NCBI GenBank assembly: GCA_965199555.1
Contig: CBDASJ010000017.1
Span: forward strand, 124,001-188,000
DNA: 64,000 bases
DNA from: LMUY01 sp965199555
GTDB taxonomy: Bacteria; Pseudomonadota; Alphaproteobacteria; Acetobacterales; Acetobacteraceae
Reading direction: 5' to 3'
The notes under the pieces were generated by a model that saw only the letters and a list, made by a program, of their open reading frames with translations, was not told the DNA's origin and did no database searches. Of the stretch, positions 53,382 through 61,921 are shown piece after piece. Made by a program: the position numbers and the translations under genes. Every line of letters begins with the position of its first letter. Position 1 is the stretch's first letter.

Positions 53382-54373
53382 CCGGTCGGCCCGGCCACCG
53401 CGGCCTCGGCGAAGCTCGCCATGCCGAGGTGGCAGGCCAGGGCGGCCCGGATCAGCGGCACCGCCAGCGCCGCCCCGGACGCTTCGCCCAGCCGCATGCC
53501 GAGATCCAGCAGCGGTGGCAGCGACAGGGTGTCCAGCAGGCGCCGGTGCCCGGCCTCCGCCGACACATGCGCGGCCAGGCAATGGTCCAGTGCGCCCGGC
53601 CGGGCCACCGCCAAGGGCGCCGCCGCGGCCGTGCACACGAAGCCGTCCAGCAGCACCGGGATGCCGCCCTGCCGCGCCGCCAGCACCGCGCCGGCGACCG
53701 CCGCCAACTCGCGCCCGCCCAGGCAGCGTGCCAGCTCCAACGGGTCCGTTCCGGCGTGGCGCGCGGCGGCGGCGTGGACGGCGGCCCGCTTGCGCGCCAG
53801 CCCCGCCTCGTCCACGCCGGTGCCGCGGCCGGTCCAGTCCGCGCCGCCGAACAGCCCGGTGCACAGTGCCGCGGCGACCGCGGTGTTGCCGATGCCCATC
53901 TCGCCCAGGCAGAGCAAATCCGTGCCGGGCTGCACGGCGGCCGCGCCGGCCGCCAGCGCAGCCGTGAATTCGGCCGGCGTCAGCGCCGGCTGCGTCACCA
54001 GATCCGCGGTCGGCGTGTCCAGCTCCAGCGGCACCACGCGCAGGGACGCGCCGGCAACCCGGGCCAGTTGATTGATCGCCGCCCCGCCCGCCGCGAAGTT
54101 CGCCACCATCTGCCCGGTCACCGCGGCTGGGTAGGGCGACACGCCGCGGGACACCACGCCGTGGTTGCCGGCGAACACCACCACCTCCACCCGGTCCAGT
54201 TGCGGCGCGGCCCGGCCTTGCCACCGGGCGAGCCAGCCCGCGATGGCTTCCAGCCGGCCCAGGCTGCCCGGCGGCTTGGTCAGCACAGATTGCCGAGCGG
54301 CCACGGCTGCTTCCGCGTCGGCATCGCCGTCCGGCAGCGTCGCCAGGGCGGCGCGGAGTTGGTCCGGGGTCAT
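53378..54373 (-). CDS. cobT: nicotinate-nucleotide:dimethylbenzimidazole phosphoribosyltransferase
   Basis: A 331-residue CobT (CobU type) making alpha-ribazole phosphate. Motifs include LTKPPGSLGRLE, VVVFAGNHGVVSRGVSPYP, CLGEMGIGNTAVAAALC, the GRGTG loop and GLARKR. The catalytic Glu near the C-terminus lies in the MRLGEASGAALAVPLIRAA region. It overlaps cobB upstream and cobS downstream by 4 bp each, giving cobB-cobT-cobS. Confidence 0.93.
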   Translation of the reverse strand: MTPDQLRAALATLPDGDADAEAAVAARQSVLTKPPGSLGRLEAIAGWLARWQGRAAPQLDRVEVVVFAGNHGVVSRGVSPYPAAVTGQMVANFAAGGAAINQLARVAGASLRVVPLELDTPTADLVTQPALTPAEFTAALAAGAAAVQPGTDLLCLGEMGIGNTAVAAALCTGLFGGADWTGRGTGVDEAGLARKRAAVHAAAARHAGTDPLELARCLGGRELAAVAGAVLAARQGGIPVLLDGFVCTAAAAPLAVARPGALDHCLAAHVSAEAGHRRLLDTLSLPPLLDLGMRLGEASGAALAVPLIRAALACHLGMASFAEAAVAGPTG

Positions 54374-55698
54374 GCGGCCTCGCGTGCGATGGCGTGGAAA
54401 AAGGAGCCGGTGACCGTCCCGCGCCGCCCGCCCGTAGGGCCCAGCGGCTTCCCCGCCGCATCTTCCGCCAGGGCGTAAGGCGCGTCGCTGCCGGGGTCGA
54501 CGACGGTCGCGTAGTGGAACTCGTGCCCGCGCAGGGCGGTGCCGTCGGGCAGGATGGCGCGGCGGTAGCCCAGATGCAGCGCTCGCCGGGCAAAGCTGGT
54601 GGTGTGGCCAAGCAGCCCCGCCATGGCGTGGCTGGTGCCATTCGCGTCCAACAGCGCCGCGCCGAGCACCATGTGCCCGCCGCACTCGCCGTGCACCGGC
54701 CGAGTGGCGGCGAATCGCCGCAGCCCGCCAAGGAACCGGCCGGCTGCGGCCAGCGCCTCCGCGTGCAGCTCTGGGTAACCGCCCGGGAGCCAGCAGCAAT
54801 CCGCCTGCTCCGGCGGTGCCTCGTCCGCCAGCGGGGAAAACGGCAGCAGCTCCGCCCCCGCGGCCCGCCAGCCGAACAGCACGTGCGGGTAGGTGAAGGA
54901 GAATGCCGCGTCCTGTGCCAAGGCGATGCGCTGGCCGGGTGGCGGCAGTGCCTCTCCCTCACCCAACCCTCTCCCAGAGGGGGAGGGCTTTTTGCTCCCT
55001 CTCCCTCTGGGAGAGGGTCGGGGTGAGGGTGCTGCCAGGATACCGTCCAGGTCCAAACACCGCTCCGCCATGTCCGCCAGCACCTCCAACTGCGCCGCCA
55101 GCGCCGGGTGCTCCCCCGCCTGCACCAGGCCGAGATGCCGCTCTGGCAGCGTCAGCGACGCGTCGCGCGGGATCGCGCCCAGCACCGGCAGCCGCATCGC
55201 CGCCGCAACCGAGCGGCGGTGCTTCTCGCTGCCGACGCGGTTCAGCACCACGCCGCCCACACGGACGGCAGGGTCGAACCCGGCGATGCCCTGCGCCACC
55301 GCGGCGGCGGTTTGCGCCTGGCCCGACACGTCCAGCACCAGCAGCACCGGCAGGCCGTAGCGTGCGGCCAAATCCGCCGCGCTGCCGCTGCGGCTGGGCG
55401 GCCCGGCAACGCCGTCGAACAGCCCCATGGCGCTTTCCACCACCAGGAAGTCGGCATCGTCCGCGACCTGGTGGAACAGCCGGTCCAGCAGCGGCGGCGG
55501 CATCGCCCAACTGTCGAGGTTGACCCCCGGTGCGCCAGATGCGGCGGCGTGGAAGGCCGGGTCGATGTAGTCCGGCCCGGATTTCGCCGTCCGCACCCGC
55601 ACGCCGCGCCGCCGCAGCGCCGCCACCAGCGCCAGCGTCACCGTTGTCTTGCCGCCGCCGGACCGGGGTGCCGCCACCAGCCATCCCGGCACGCTCAT
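54370..55698 (-). CDS. cobB: cobyrinate a,c-diamide synthase with translated repeat insertion
   Basis: A 442-residue CobB/CbiA: an N-terminal dethiobiotin-synthetase-like ATPase (P-loop APRSGGGKTTV, FHAAASGAPGVNLDSW) and a C-terminal class I glutamine amidotransferase with the catalytic Cys in PVHGECGGHMVLG and the His in GHEFHYA. It amidates side chains a and c. Between the two domains (about residues 224-249) lies the sequence PSPRPSPRGRG ... PSPSGRGLGEGE, encoded by a palindromic repeat pair. It is in frame in the linker, so the enzyme may still work. Its start is 14 bp from divergent cbiD. Confidence 0.93.
   Translation of the reverse strand: MSVPGWLVAAPRSGGGKTTVTLALVAALRRRGVRVRTAKSGPDYIDPAFHAAASGAPGVNLDSWAMPPPLLDRLFHQVADDADFLVVESAMGLFDGVAGPPSRSGSAADLAARYGLPVLLVLDVSGQAQTAAAVAQGIAGFDPAVRVGGVVLNRVGSEKHRRSVAAAMRLPVLGAIPRDASLTLPERHLGLVQAGEHPALAAQLEVLADMAERCLDLDGILAAPSPRPSPRGRGSKKPSPSGRGLGEGEALPPPGQRIALAQDAAFSFTYPHVLFGWRAAGAELLPFSPLADEAPPEQADCCWLPGGYPELHAEALAAAGRFLGGLRRFAATRPVHGECGGHMVLGAALLDANGTSHAMAGLLGHTTSFARRALHLGYRRAILPDGTALRGHEFHYATVVDPGSDAPYALAEDAAGKPLGPTGGRRGTVTGSFFHAIAREAA
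54953..55029. repeat. palindromic repeat pair inside cobB
   Basis: Outer arms CCCTCACCC (54957-54965) and GGGTGAGGG (55021-55029), inner cores CCCTCTCCC at 54967-54975 and CCCTCTCCC/GGGAGAGGG at 54997-55017. The whole reads as one large inverted structure and is translated in frame in cobB. Confidence 0.85.
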
Positions 55699-55712
55699 GC
55701 TATGGTGCCGCG

Positions 55713-56738
55713 GTGCAAACCGACACTCACCTGCGGCGCGGCTGGACCACCGGCGCCTGCGCGGCGGCGGCGGCCAAGGCGGCGTTCACGGCCCTGCGCA
55801 CCGGCTGCTTCCCCGACCCGGTGGACATCCCGCTGCCACGGGGCGGGCGCGCCGCGTTCGCCCTGGCGGAAACCCGGCTGGACTCCGGCGCCGCCCACGC
55901 CGCCGTCGTCAAGGACGCCGGCGACGACCCCGACGTGACGCATGGCGCGCTGATCCGCGTGCGGGTCGCGCCCGGCGGCCCCGGCGTGTGCTTCCGTGCC
56001 GGCCCCGGTGTCGGCACCGTCACCCGCGCCGGCCTGCCGGTCCCGCCCGGCGAGCCCGCCATCAACCCGGTGCCGCGCCAAATGATCCGCGACGCCCTGG
56101 CGGAGGTCGGGCCGGCGGATGTCGAGGTGGAGATCGGCGTCGCCGACGGCGCCAAGCTGGCGGAACGCACGCTGAACGGCCGGCTGGGCATCGTCGGCGG
56201 CCTGTCCATCCTCGGCACCACCGGGGTGGTCGTGCCGTATTCCTGCGCCGCCTGGATCGACACCATCCACCGCGGCATCGACGTGGCGCGCGCCGCGGGC
56301 CTGCGCCACGTCGCCGGGTCCACCGGCAGCACCAGCGAGGCGGCGGTCGCGGCGCTGCACGGCCTGCCGGAGATCGCGCTGATCGAAATGGGGGATTTCG
56401 TCGGCGGCCTGCTGCGCTACCTGCGCCGCCACCCGGTGGATCGCCTGACGGTCGCCGGCGGGGTGGCGAAGATGGCCAAGCTGGCGCAAGGCCGGCTGGA
56501 CCTGCACAGCAAGCGCGGGTCGGTGGACATGGCGGACCTCGCAGCGCTGGCCGGCGTTTCCGCGGTGGCCAAGGCGAACACAGTGGCGGAAGCGTTCACG
56601 GTCGCGCCCGCCTTGGGCGAGGCGGTGGCACAGCAGGCCTGGCAAACCGCCGCCGCGGCGCTGGATGGGGCGCCCGTCGCGCTGGACGTGGCGGTGTTCG
56701 ATCGCGAAGGTCGGCTGGTGGGGCATCACGGGCGATAG
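55713..56738 (+). CDS. cbiD: CbiD, cobalt-precorrin-5B C1-methyltransferase family
   Basis: A 341-residue CbiD starting at GTG 55713 (MQTDTHLRRGWTTGACAAAA). The RRGWTTGACAAAAAKAA, INPVPRQMI, GGLSILGTTGVV and STGSTSEAAV segments are diagnostic. CbiD methylates C-1 during ring contraction. In the aerobic pathway CobF does this; cobF is not in the window. It is on the plus strand, 14 bp from cobB, and overlaps the 3' end of cobM by 13 bp. Confidence 0.93.
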   Translation: MQTDTHLRRGWTTGACAAAAAKAAFTALRTGCFPDPVDIPLPRGGRAAFALAETRLDSGAAHAAVVKDAGDDPDVTHGALIRVRVAPGGPGVCFRAGPGVGTVTRAGLPVPPGEPAINPVPRQMIRDALAEVGPADVEVEIGVADGAKLAERTLNGRLGIVGGLSILGTTGVVVPYSCAAWIDTIHRGIDVARAAGLRHVAGSTGSTSEAAVAALHGLPEIALIEMGDFVGGLLRYLRRHPVDRLTVAGGVAKMAKLAQGRLDLHSKRGSVDMADLAALAGVSAVAKANTVAEAFTVAPALGEAVAQQAWQTAAAALDGAPVALDVAVFDREGRLVGHHGR

Positions 56739-57466
56739 CGCCTGTGGTAATGTGGGCTGTACAGCGCGCTGTCGCGGAACGCCCCCGGATCCAGCGCCGG
56801 GCCAACCAGCAGCAGTGCCATCCGCTCGACCCCTTCGGCGTCCAGCGTCGCCAGCGTCGCGCGGATGATGCGTTCGTCCGGCCAGGTGGCGCGGACCACG
56901 AGTGCGACCGGGCAGTCCGCGCCGTAATGCGGGAGGAGCACCGCGCGCGCCTGCTCCAGCAGCGCCGCCGCTAGGTGGATCGCCAGGGTGGCGCCGGTCG
57001 CGGCATAGGCGGCCAGCGCCTCGCCGGGCGGCATGGCGGAGGCCCGGCCCGGCAGCCGCGTCAGCACGACGGTTTGCGCCAGGCCGGGCACGGTCAACTC
57101 GCGCCGGAGCACGGCGGCCGCGGCGGCAAAGGCCGGCACGCCGGGTGTCAGCGTGTAGGGGATCGCCAGCCGGTCCAGCCGGCGCAGTTGCTCCGCCACC
57201 GCGCTGTACAGCGACAGGTCGCCCGAATGCAGCCGCGCCACATCCTGCCCGGCGACATGCGCGGCGACGAAGGCCTGCTCGATGGCGTCCAGGTCGAGCG
57301 GGGCCGTGTCCACCAGCCGCGTGTCCGGCCCACAATGGGCAAGCAGGTCGCGCGGGACGATGGAGCCCGCATACAGGCACACCGGGCAGGCAGCGAGCAG
57401 CCGGGCGCCCCGCACGGTGATGAGGTCCGCCGCCCCCGGGCCGGCGCCGATGAAGTGGACGGTCAT
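56726..57466 (-). CDS. cobM: precorrin-4 C11-methyltransferase
   Basis: A 246-residue SAM-dependent tetrapyrrole methylase. VHFIGAGPGAADLITVRG, YAGSIVPRDLLAHC, LHSGDLSLYSAVAEQ and YTLTPGVPAF are CobM/CbiF signatures. It methylates C-11 in corrin synthesis. Its ATG overlaps the cobE stop (ATGA); the order is cobL-cobE-cobM. Confidence 0.94.
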   Translation of the reverse strand: MTVHFIGAGPGAADLITVRGARLLAACPVCLYAGSIVPRDLLAHCGPDTRLVDTAPLDLDAIEQAFVAAHVAGQDVARLHSGDLSLYSAVAEQLRRLDRLAIPYTLTPGVPAFAAAAAVLRRELTVPGLAQTVVLTRLPGRASAMPPGEALAAYAATGATLAIHLAAALLEQARAVLLPHYGADCPVALVVRATWPDERIIRATLATLDAEGVERMALLLVGPALDPGAFRDSALYSPHYHRRYRP

Positions 57467-57915
57467 GGACCGCCCTCACCCGTCGCGGCTAGGTCGCCTC
57501 CCGCCTGCAAACCCTCTCCCGCCAGCGGGAGAGGGAGCAGAAAGCTCACGTCATTTGGGAGGGGATTGCATGAGGGTCGCACCACCACAGCACATGTCGC
57601 CCACCCATGCCCAAACCGCGCGAGCACCAGCCGCCCACCGCCCGCCAGCGCCGCCGCCTCGGCGACCGACGCATGCCCCGTCACCCGCGCCACCGCCGCG
57701 GAGCGTGTCGGGCACAGCGCCTGCACCGCTGCCAGCGCCGCGTCCTCCACCCACTCCAATTCCACGCCGAGCCGCCGCGCCGCTTCCACCAGGCCGGTCT
57801 CCTCCCGTTTCCAGGCCGGCGCCGCCAGCCGATCCGCGCCGCCCGCCTGCCGCACCAGGGTGACGATCGCTTCCGCCGGGCAGGCGCGGCGGCAGCCGAT
57901 GCCGGCGACGATCAT
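57463..57915 (-). CDS. cobE: CobE/CbiG C-terminal-type cobalamin protein with repeat-encoded tail
   Basis: A 150-residue protein with the CobE fold hallmarks MIVAGIGCRRACPAEAI, LAAPAWKREETGLVEAARRLG (in part), SVAEAAAL and LVLARFGHGWATCAVV. The last 30 or so residues (LPLPLAGEGLQ...) are encoded by a CCCTCTCCCGC palindrome and lie beyond the usual end of about 120-130 residues. It is exactly coupled by 4-bp overlaps to cobL upstream and cobM downstream. Role in the aerobic pathway is accessory. Confidence 0.88.
   Translation of the reverse strand: MIVAGIGCRRACPAEAIVTLVRQAGGADRLAAPAWKREETGLVEAARRLGVELEWVEDAALAAVQALCPTRSAAVARVTGHASVAEAAALAGGGRLVLARFGHGWATCAVVVRPSCNPLPNDVSFLLPLPLAGEGLQAGGDLAATGEGGP
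57512..57535. repeat. palindromic repeat inside the 3' end of cobE
   Basis: CCCTCTCCCGC, CA, GCGGGAGAGGG: an 11-bp perfect stem identical to the copies at 35486-35509 and 62405-62428. It is translated as part of LLPLPLAGEGLQ in CobE. Confidence 0.85.
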
Positions 57916-59108
57916 GGCTTGAGCGCCGACCATTGCGTCACCGTCATCGCGGGCCGAAAGGCGTGCAGGGTGCCGACCGCATCCAGCCGCTCCACCGCCA
58001 CGCGCAGCAACGTGCCGCCCAGGCGAGCCTGCGCGGCCAGCAGCGTCGCTTCCGTTTCGAGGGTCACCGCGTTGGCCACGATGCGGCCGTCCCGGGCCAG
58101 GGCGGCCCAGGCGGCGTCCACCACGCCCGGCTGGTGCGCCCCGCCGCCGAGGAAGATCGCGTGCGGCGGCGGCAGCCCCGCCAACGCTTCGGGGGCGGCG
58201 CCATGCCGCACGGCCAGCCCCGGCACGCCCAGCCGTTCCGCGTTGCGGCCGATCCGCGTCACCCGCCCGGCATCCGGCTCGATCGCGACCGCGCGGTTGG
58301 CGGGATGGCGCAGCATCCACTCGATGCCGATCGACCCGGCGCCGCCGCCGACATCCCACAGCATCTCCCCGCGGCGTGGCGCCAGGGTGGACAGCGTCAC
58401 CGCGCGGATTTCACGCCGCGTGAGTTGGCCGTCATGCTCGAACAACGCGTCCGGCAGGCCGCTGGCCAGGTGGTGCGGCACCGCACCGGACACCGTCACC
58501 GCCACGGTGTTGAGCGGGTGGATGTCCGCCAGCCCGAACGCAGCGGCGGTGGTGGCGCGCAGGCGCTCCGCCGGGCCGCCCATGGCTTCCAGCACCACGA
58601 TGGCCGAGTTGCCGAGCCCGCGATCCCGCAGCAGGGCGGCAAGCGTGGCCGGCGTGGCGGCATCCGCCGACAGCACCAGCAGGCGCGCCCCCGGTTGCAG
58701 GAACGGGACGACCGCGGCCAGCGGCCGACCGCAGGCGGACAGCTCCGCCACGTCAGTCACGGACCAGCCGAGCCGTGCCCGGGCCAATGCGAAGGCGGAG
58801 GGCGCCGGGTGGCAGGCGATCTCCGCCGCCGGCACCAGCCGCGCCAGCGCTACGCCGACGCCGAAGCAGAACGGGTCGCCCGAGGCCAGTACCGCGACCG
58901 GGCTGCCGCGACGGGCGAGCAGGGCGGGGTAGGCGTGTTCCATCGGGCTGGGCCACGGCAGCCGTTCGCCGGTGATCGCCGCCTCCGCCAAGGCCAGATG
59001 CCGCCGCCCGCCGGCCACCAGCCGCGCCCCGGCCACCGCGGCACGCGCGGCGGGGGGCAGGAACCCGTCCTCCCCGATACCGACGATGGCGAGCCAGGGC
59101 GCGGTCAT
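57912..59108 (-). CDS. cobL: precorrin-6B C5,15-methyltransferase (decarboxylating)
   Basis: A 398-residue fusion of a tetrapyrrole methylase (residues 1-200; VLASGDPFCFGVG, NSAIVVLEAMGG) and a CbiT-like methyltransferase/decarboxylase (from about 210; LTRREIRAVTLSTLAP, WDVGGGAGSIGIEWML, IFLGGG). It adds methyls at C-5 and C-15 and removes the C-12 carboxyl. It is divergent from cobK by 14 bp and overlaps cobE by 4 bp. Confidence 0.95.
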   Translation of the reverse strand: MTAPWLAIVGIGEDGFLPPAARAAVAGARLVAGGRRHLALAEAAITGERLPWPSPMEHAYPALLARRGSPVAVLASGDPFCFGVGVALARLVPAAEIACHPAPSAFALARARLGWSVTDVAELSACGRPLAAVVPFLQPGARLLVLSADAATPATLAALLRDRGLGNSAIVVLEAMGGPAERLRATTAAAFGLADIHPLNTVAVTVSGAVPHHLASGLPDALFEHDGQLTRREIRAVTLSTLAPRRGEMLWDVGGGAGSIGIEWMLRHPANRAVAIEPDAGRVTRIGRNAERLGVPGLAVRHGAAPEALAGLPPPHAIFLGGGAHQPGVVDAAWAALARDGRIVANAVTLETEATLLAAQARLGGTLLRVAVERLDAVGTLHAFRPAMTVTQWSALKP

Positions 59109-59122
59109 GCCACAACCGGCGC

Positions 59123-59851
59123 ATGCGCGTGCTGATCCTGGGGGGAACGACGGAAGCCTCGGCGATCGCCCAGGCCTTGGCAGGCGACGCCCGGTTCGCG
59201 CCGGTGCTGTCGTTGGCCGGGCGCACCCGCGCCCCGGTGCCGCCGCCCATCCCGTGGCGGGTGGGCGGGTTCGGCGGTGTTGCGGGCCTGGCGGCGTATC
59301 TGCACCGGGAACGGGTGGATGCGCTGGTGGATGCCACGCACCCGTTCGCCAGCCGCATCAAGGCCAGCGCGGCGCAGATGGACGTGCCGCGCCTGTGCGT
59401 GCTGCGTCCGCCCTGGGTTGCGCAGCCCGGGGACCGCTGGGTGGAGGTGCCCGACATGGCAACCGCCGCGACGGCTTTGGGCGCGAACCCGCGCCGCGTG
59501 TTCCTGACGGTCGGAAGCGGCGACCTGGCTGCGTTCGGGCCACCGCACCACTACCTTGTCCGCGCCGTGGATCCGCCGGCAAACGCGCCCGATGGTGCGG
59601 CCATCGTCACCGCCCGCGGCCCGTTCACCGAAGCGGACGACCGCGCGCTGATGCAGGCGCACGCGATCGACAGCCTGGTCACCAAGAACTCGGGCGGTAT
59701 CGCGGTGGCGGGCAAGCTGGCGGCGGCCCGGGCGCTCGGCGTGATCGTGGTCATGGTCGCACGGCCGCCGCCCCCGGAAGGCGGCACGGTGCCGGACGCA
59801 GCGGGGGCTTTGGCGTGGCTGCACGCTCAAGCGGCGCTGCGCGGCGTGTAA
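59123..59851 (+). CDS. cobK: precorrin-6A reductase
   Basis: A 242-residue CobK/CbiJ that reduces precorrin-6A with NADPH. MRVLILGGTTEASAIAQAL, LVDATHPFASRIKASA, FLTVGSGDLAAF and the C-terminal VTKNSGG..GKLAAAR motif are typical. It is the only plus-strand gene among cobN to cobL: its start is 14 bp from cobL and its end overlaps cobJ by 25 bp. Confidence 0.95.
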   Translation: MRVLILGGTTEASAIAQALAGDARFAPVLSLAGRTRAPVPPPIPWRVGGFGGVAGLAAYLHRERVDALVDATHPFASRIKASAAQMDVPRLCVLRPPWVAQPGDRWVEVPDMATAATALGANPRRVFLTVGSGDLAAFGPPHHYLVRAVDPPANAPDGAAIVTARGPFTEADDRALMQAHAIDSLVTKNSGGIAVAGKLAAARALGVIVVMVARPPPPEGGTVPDAAGALAWLHAQAALRGV

Positions 59852-60576
59852 AGCCAGGCGCCGCCATCCGGCCGTGGGATCGTGCGGGTCGCCGCCGAGC
59901 CCACCATGACCAGCGTGCGCATGTCCGCCTGCGCCGGGTCGGCCAGGGCCAGGGTGGTGAGCGCCACCCGCTCGTCCGGCCGGCTGATCGCGGTGGCGAA
60001 GGCGATTTGGGTGGAGGCGGGCAGGCTGTCCCGCAACGCGTCGAACGCCGCCCCGAGTTGCCAGGGTCGTGCCCGCGAGATCGGGTTGTATAGCGCGAGC
60101 ACGAACCCGGCCTCGGCCGCGGCGCGTAGCCGGGTCAGCACGGTCGGCCAGGGCTTCAGGTTATCGGACAGCGAGATGGCGCAGAAATCATGCCCCAGCG
60201 GCGCACCCAGCCGCGCCGCCGCGGCCAACAGGGCGGAGATGCCGGGCACCACCTCGATATCCAGCCCGGCGTGGACCGGTGCTGCCTCCACCGCTTCGAA
60301 CACCGCCGCGGCCATGCCGAACACCCCGGCATCGCCGGCGGAGATCACCGCGACGTGCCGCCCGCCTGCCGCCAGCGCCAAGGCAGCCCGCGCCCGGTCC
60401 AGCTCCACCCGGTTGTCCGAGGGGTGCCGCGCCTGGCCCTCGCGCACCGGCAGGCGGTCTAGATACGGGCCGTAGCCCACCAGGTCGGTCGCCGCCGCCA
60501 ACGCCGCCGCCGCACGGGGCGCCAGCAGCGCCGGGTCGCCCGGACCGGTGCCGACGATGACGAGCCGCCCTGTCAT
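59827..60576 (-). CDS. cobJ: precorrin-3B C17-methyltransferase
   Basis: A 249-residue SAM-dependent methylase that drives ring contraction. LVIVGTGPGDPALLAPRA, LVGYGPYLD, VISAGDAGVFGMAA, DFCAISLSDNLKPW and LALYNPISRARPWQL are CobJ/CbiH signatures. It follows cobI with an ATGA overlap. Confidence 0.95.
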   Translation of the reverse strand: MTGRLVIVGTGPGDPALLAPRAAAALAAATDLVGYGPYLDRLPVREGQARHPSDNRVELDRARAALALAAGGRHVAVISAGDAGVFGMAAAVFEAVEAAPVHAGLDIEVVPGISALLAAAARLGAPLGHDFCAISLSDNLKPWPTVLTRLRAAAEAGFVLALYNPISRARPWQLGAAFDALRDSLPASTQIAFATAISRPDERVALTTLALADPAQADMRTLVMVGSAATRTIPRPDGGAWLYTPRSAA

Positions 60577-61298
60577 CGCGCCCGCTGCCGGCCTGGCACG
60601 AGGATCAAGGAGAAATACGGGGCCGGCGCGTCCGGCACGTCGCCAAGCGGGACGATGCGCTCATCCGCCATGGTGCCGCGTTCGACATACAGCGCCTGGT
60701 CGCTTCGGCCGGATGCGGCCAGGGCGGTGCGGATCTTCGGCAGGTTGCGCCCGACCTTCATGATCACGGCGGCGTCCGTCGCATGCAGCCGGGCGGCCAG
60801 GGTGGCGGCGTCTAGCGTGCCCGGCAAAACGGTCAGCACGTCATCGCCATGCACCATCGGCGTGCCCGCGCGGGCCCAGGCGCCGGACATGCCGGTGACG
60901 CCGGGCACCGCCTCGTGGGGATAGCGCGGCGACAGGCGGTCGAACACGTACATGGCGGAGCCGTAGAAGAACGGGTCGCCTTCGCACAGCAGCGCCACCG
61001 ACACATCCGCGTCCAGCCGATCCGCGATGCTGGCGGAAGCGTTCTCGTAGAACGCCGTCATGCCGGCGGCGTAGCGCGGGTCCGCCACGGACAGCTCCGT
61101 GGTGAACGGGTAGTCGAAGCGCATGGCTTCCGCATCCGGCCGCAAATGCGCGGCGGCGATGGCATGGGCGTGGCTGGGCCGGTCCCGCTTGGCGAAATAG
61201 GCGTGGGCCGGGGCGGCGGCAAGGATGCGGGCGGCCTTCAGCGTCAACAGCTCCGGGTCGCCAGGGCCGACCCCGACGCTGTACAGCGTGCCGGTCAT
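60573..61298 (-). CDS. cobI: precorrin-2 C20-methyltransferase
   Basis: A 241-residue SAM-dependent methylase. LYSVGVGPGDPELLTLKAAR, LLCEGDPFFYGSAMYVFDRL (in part), VPGVTGMSGAWARAG and MKVGRNLPKIRTAL match CobI/CbiL. It makes precorrin-3A. The ATG overlaps the cobH stop (ATGA). Confidence 0.95.
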   Translation of the reverse strand: MTGTLYSVGVGPGDPELLTLKAARILAAAPAHAYFAKRDRPSHAHAIAAAHLRPDAEAMRFDYPFTTELSVADPRYAAGMTAFYENASASIADRLDADVSVALLCEGDPFFYGSAMYVFDRLSPRYPHEAVPGVTGMSGAWARAGTPMVHGDDVLTVLPGTLDAATLAARLHATDAAVIMKVGRNLPKIRTALAASGRSDQALYVERGTMADERIVPLGDVPDAPAPYFSLILVPGRQRAR

Positions 61299-61921
61299 TC
61301 GGTGTCGCTCGCCAGGGCGTTCACCGCCGCCACCGCCATGGCACTGCCGCCGCGCCGTCCCGGCAGCACCAGGCAGGGCACCCGCCCGTCCGCCCACAGC
61401 GCGTCCTTGGACTCCGCAGCGCCCACGAAGCCGACCGGCAGGCCGATCACCGCGGCGGGGGGCGGGGCGCCGGCGTCCAGCAGCTCCAGCAGGTGGAACA
61501 ACGCGGTGGGGGCGTTGCCGATTGCCACCACGGCGCCGGCCAGGCGCGGCCCCCACAGCTCCAGCGCTGCCGCCGACCGCGTGTTGCCGACCCGGCGGGC
61601 GAGGGCAGGGGTGTCCGGATGGTCCAGCGTGCAGACGATTTCATTGCTGGCGGGCAAGCGGCTGCGGGTGATGCCGTGTGCCACCATCTTGGCGTCGCAC
61701 AGGATCGGCGCCCCCGCGCGCAGTGCCGCCCGGGCGGCGTCCGCGAAGCCGGGCGAGAACCGCAGGGCGGAGGCGACCTCCGTCATGCCGGCGGCGTGCA
61801 CGACGCGCACGGCAACTCGGGCTTCGGCGGGGGAAAGCCCGGTCAGGTCGGTTTCCGCTCGGATGGTGGCGAAGGATTGCGCGTAGATCGCGTCGCCGTC
61901 CCGGATGTAGTCGCGGGTCAC
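61295..61921 (-). CDS. cobH: precorrin-8X methylmutase
   Basis: A 208-residue CobH/CbiC. The catalytic His is H42 in RVVHAAGM. ILCDAKMVAHGITRSRLP, AVVAIGNAPTALFHLLEL and GLPVGFVGAAESKDAL are diagnostic. It moves a methyl from C-11 to C-12 to give hydrogenobyrinate. It overlaps cobG and cobI by 4 bp. Confidence 0.95.
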   Translation of the reverse strand: MTRDYIRDGDAIYAQSFATIRAETDLTGLSPAEARVAVRVVHAAGMTEVASALRFSPGFADAARAALRAGAPILCDAKMVAHGITRSRLPASNEIVCTLDHPDTPALARRVGNTRSAAALELWGPRLAGAVVAIGNAPTALFHLLELLDAGAPPPAAVIGLPVGFVGAAESKDALWADGRVPCLVLPGRRGGSAMAVAAVNALASDTE

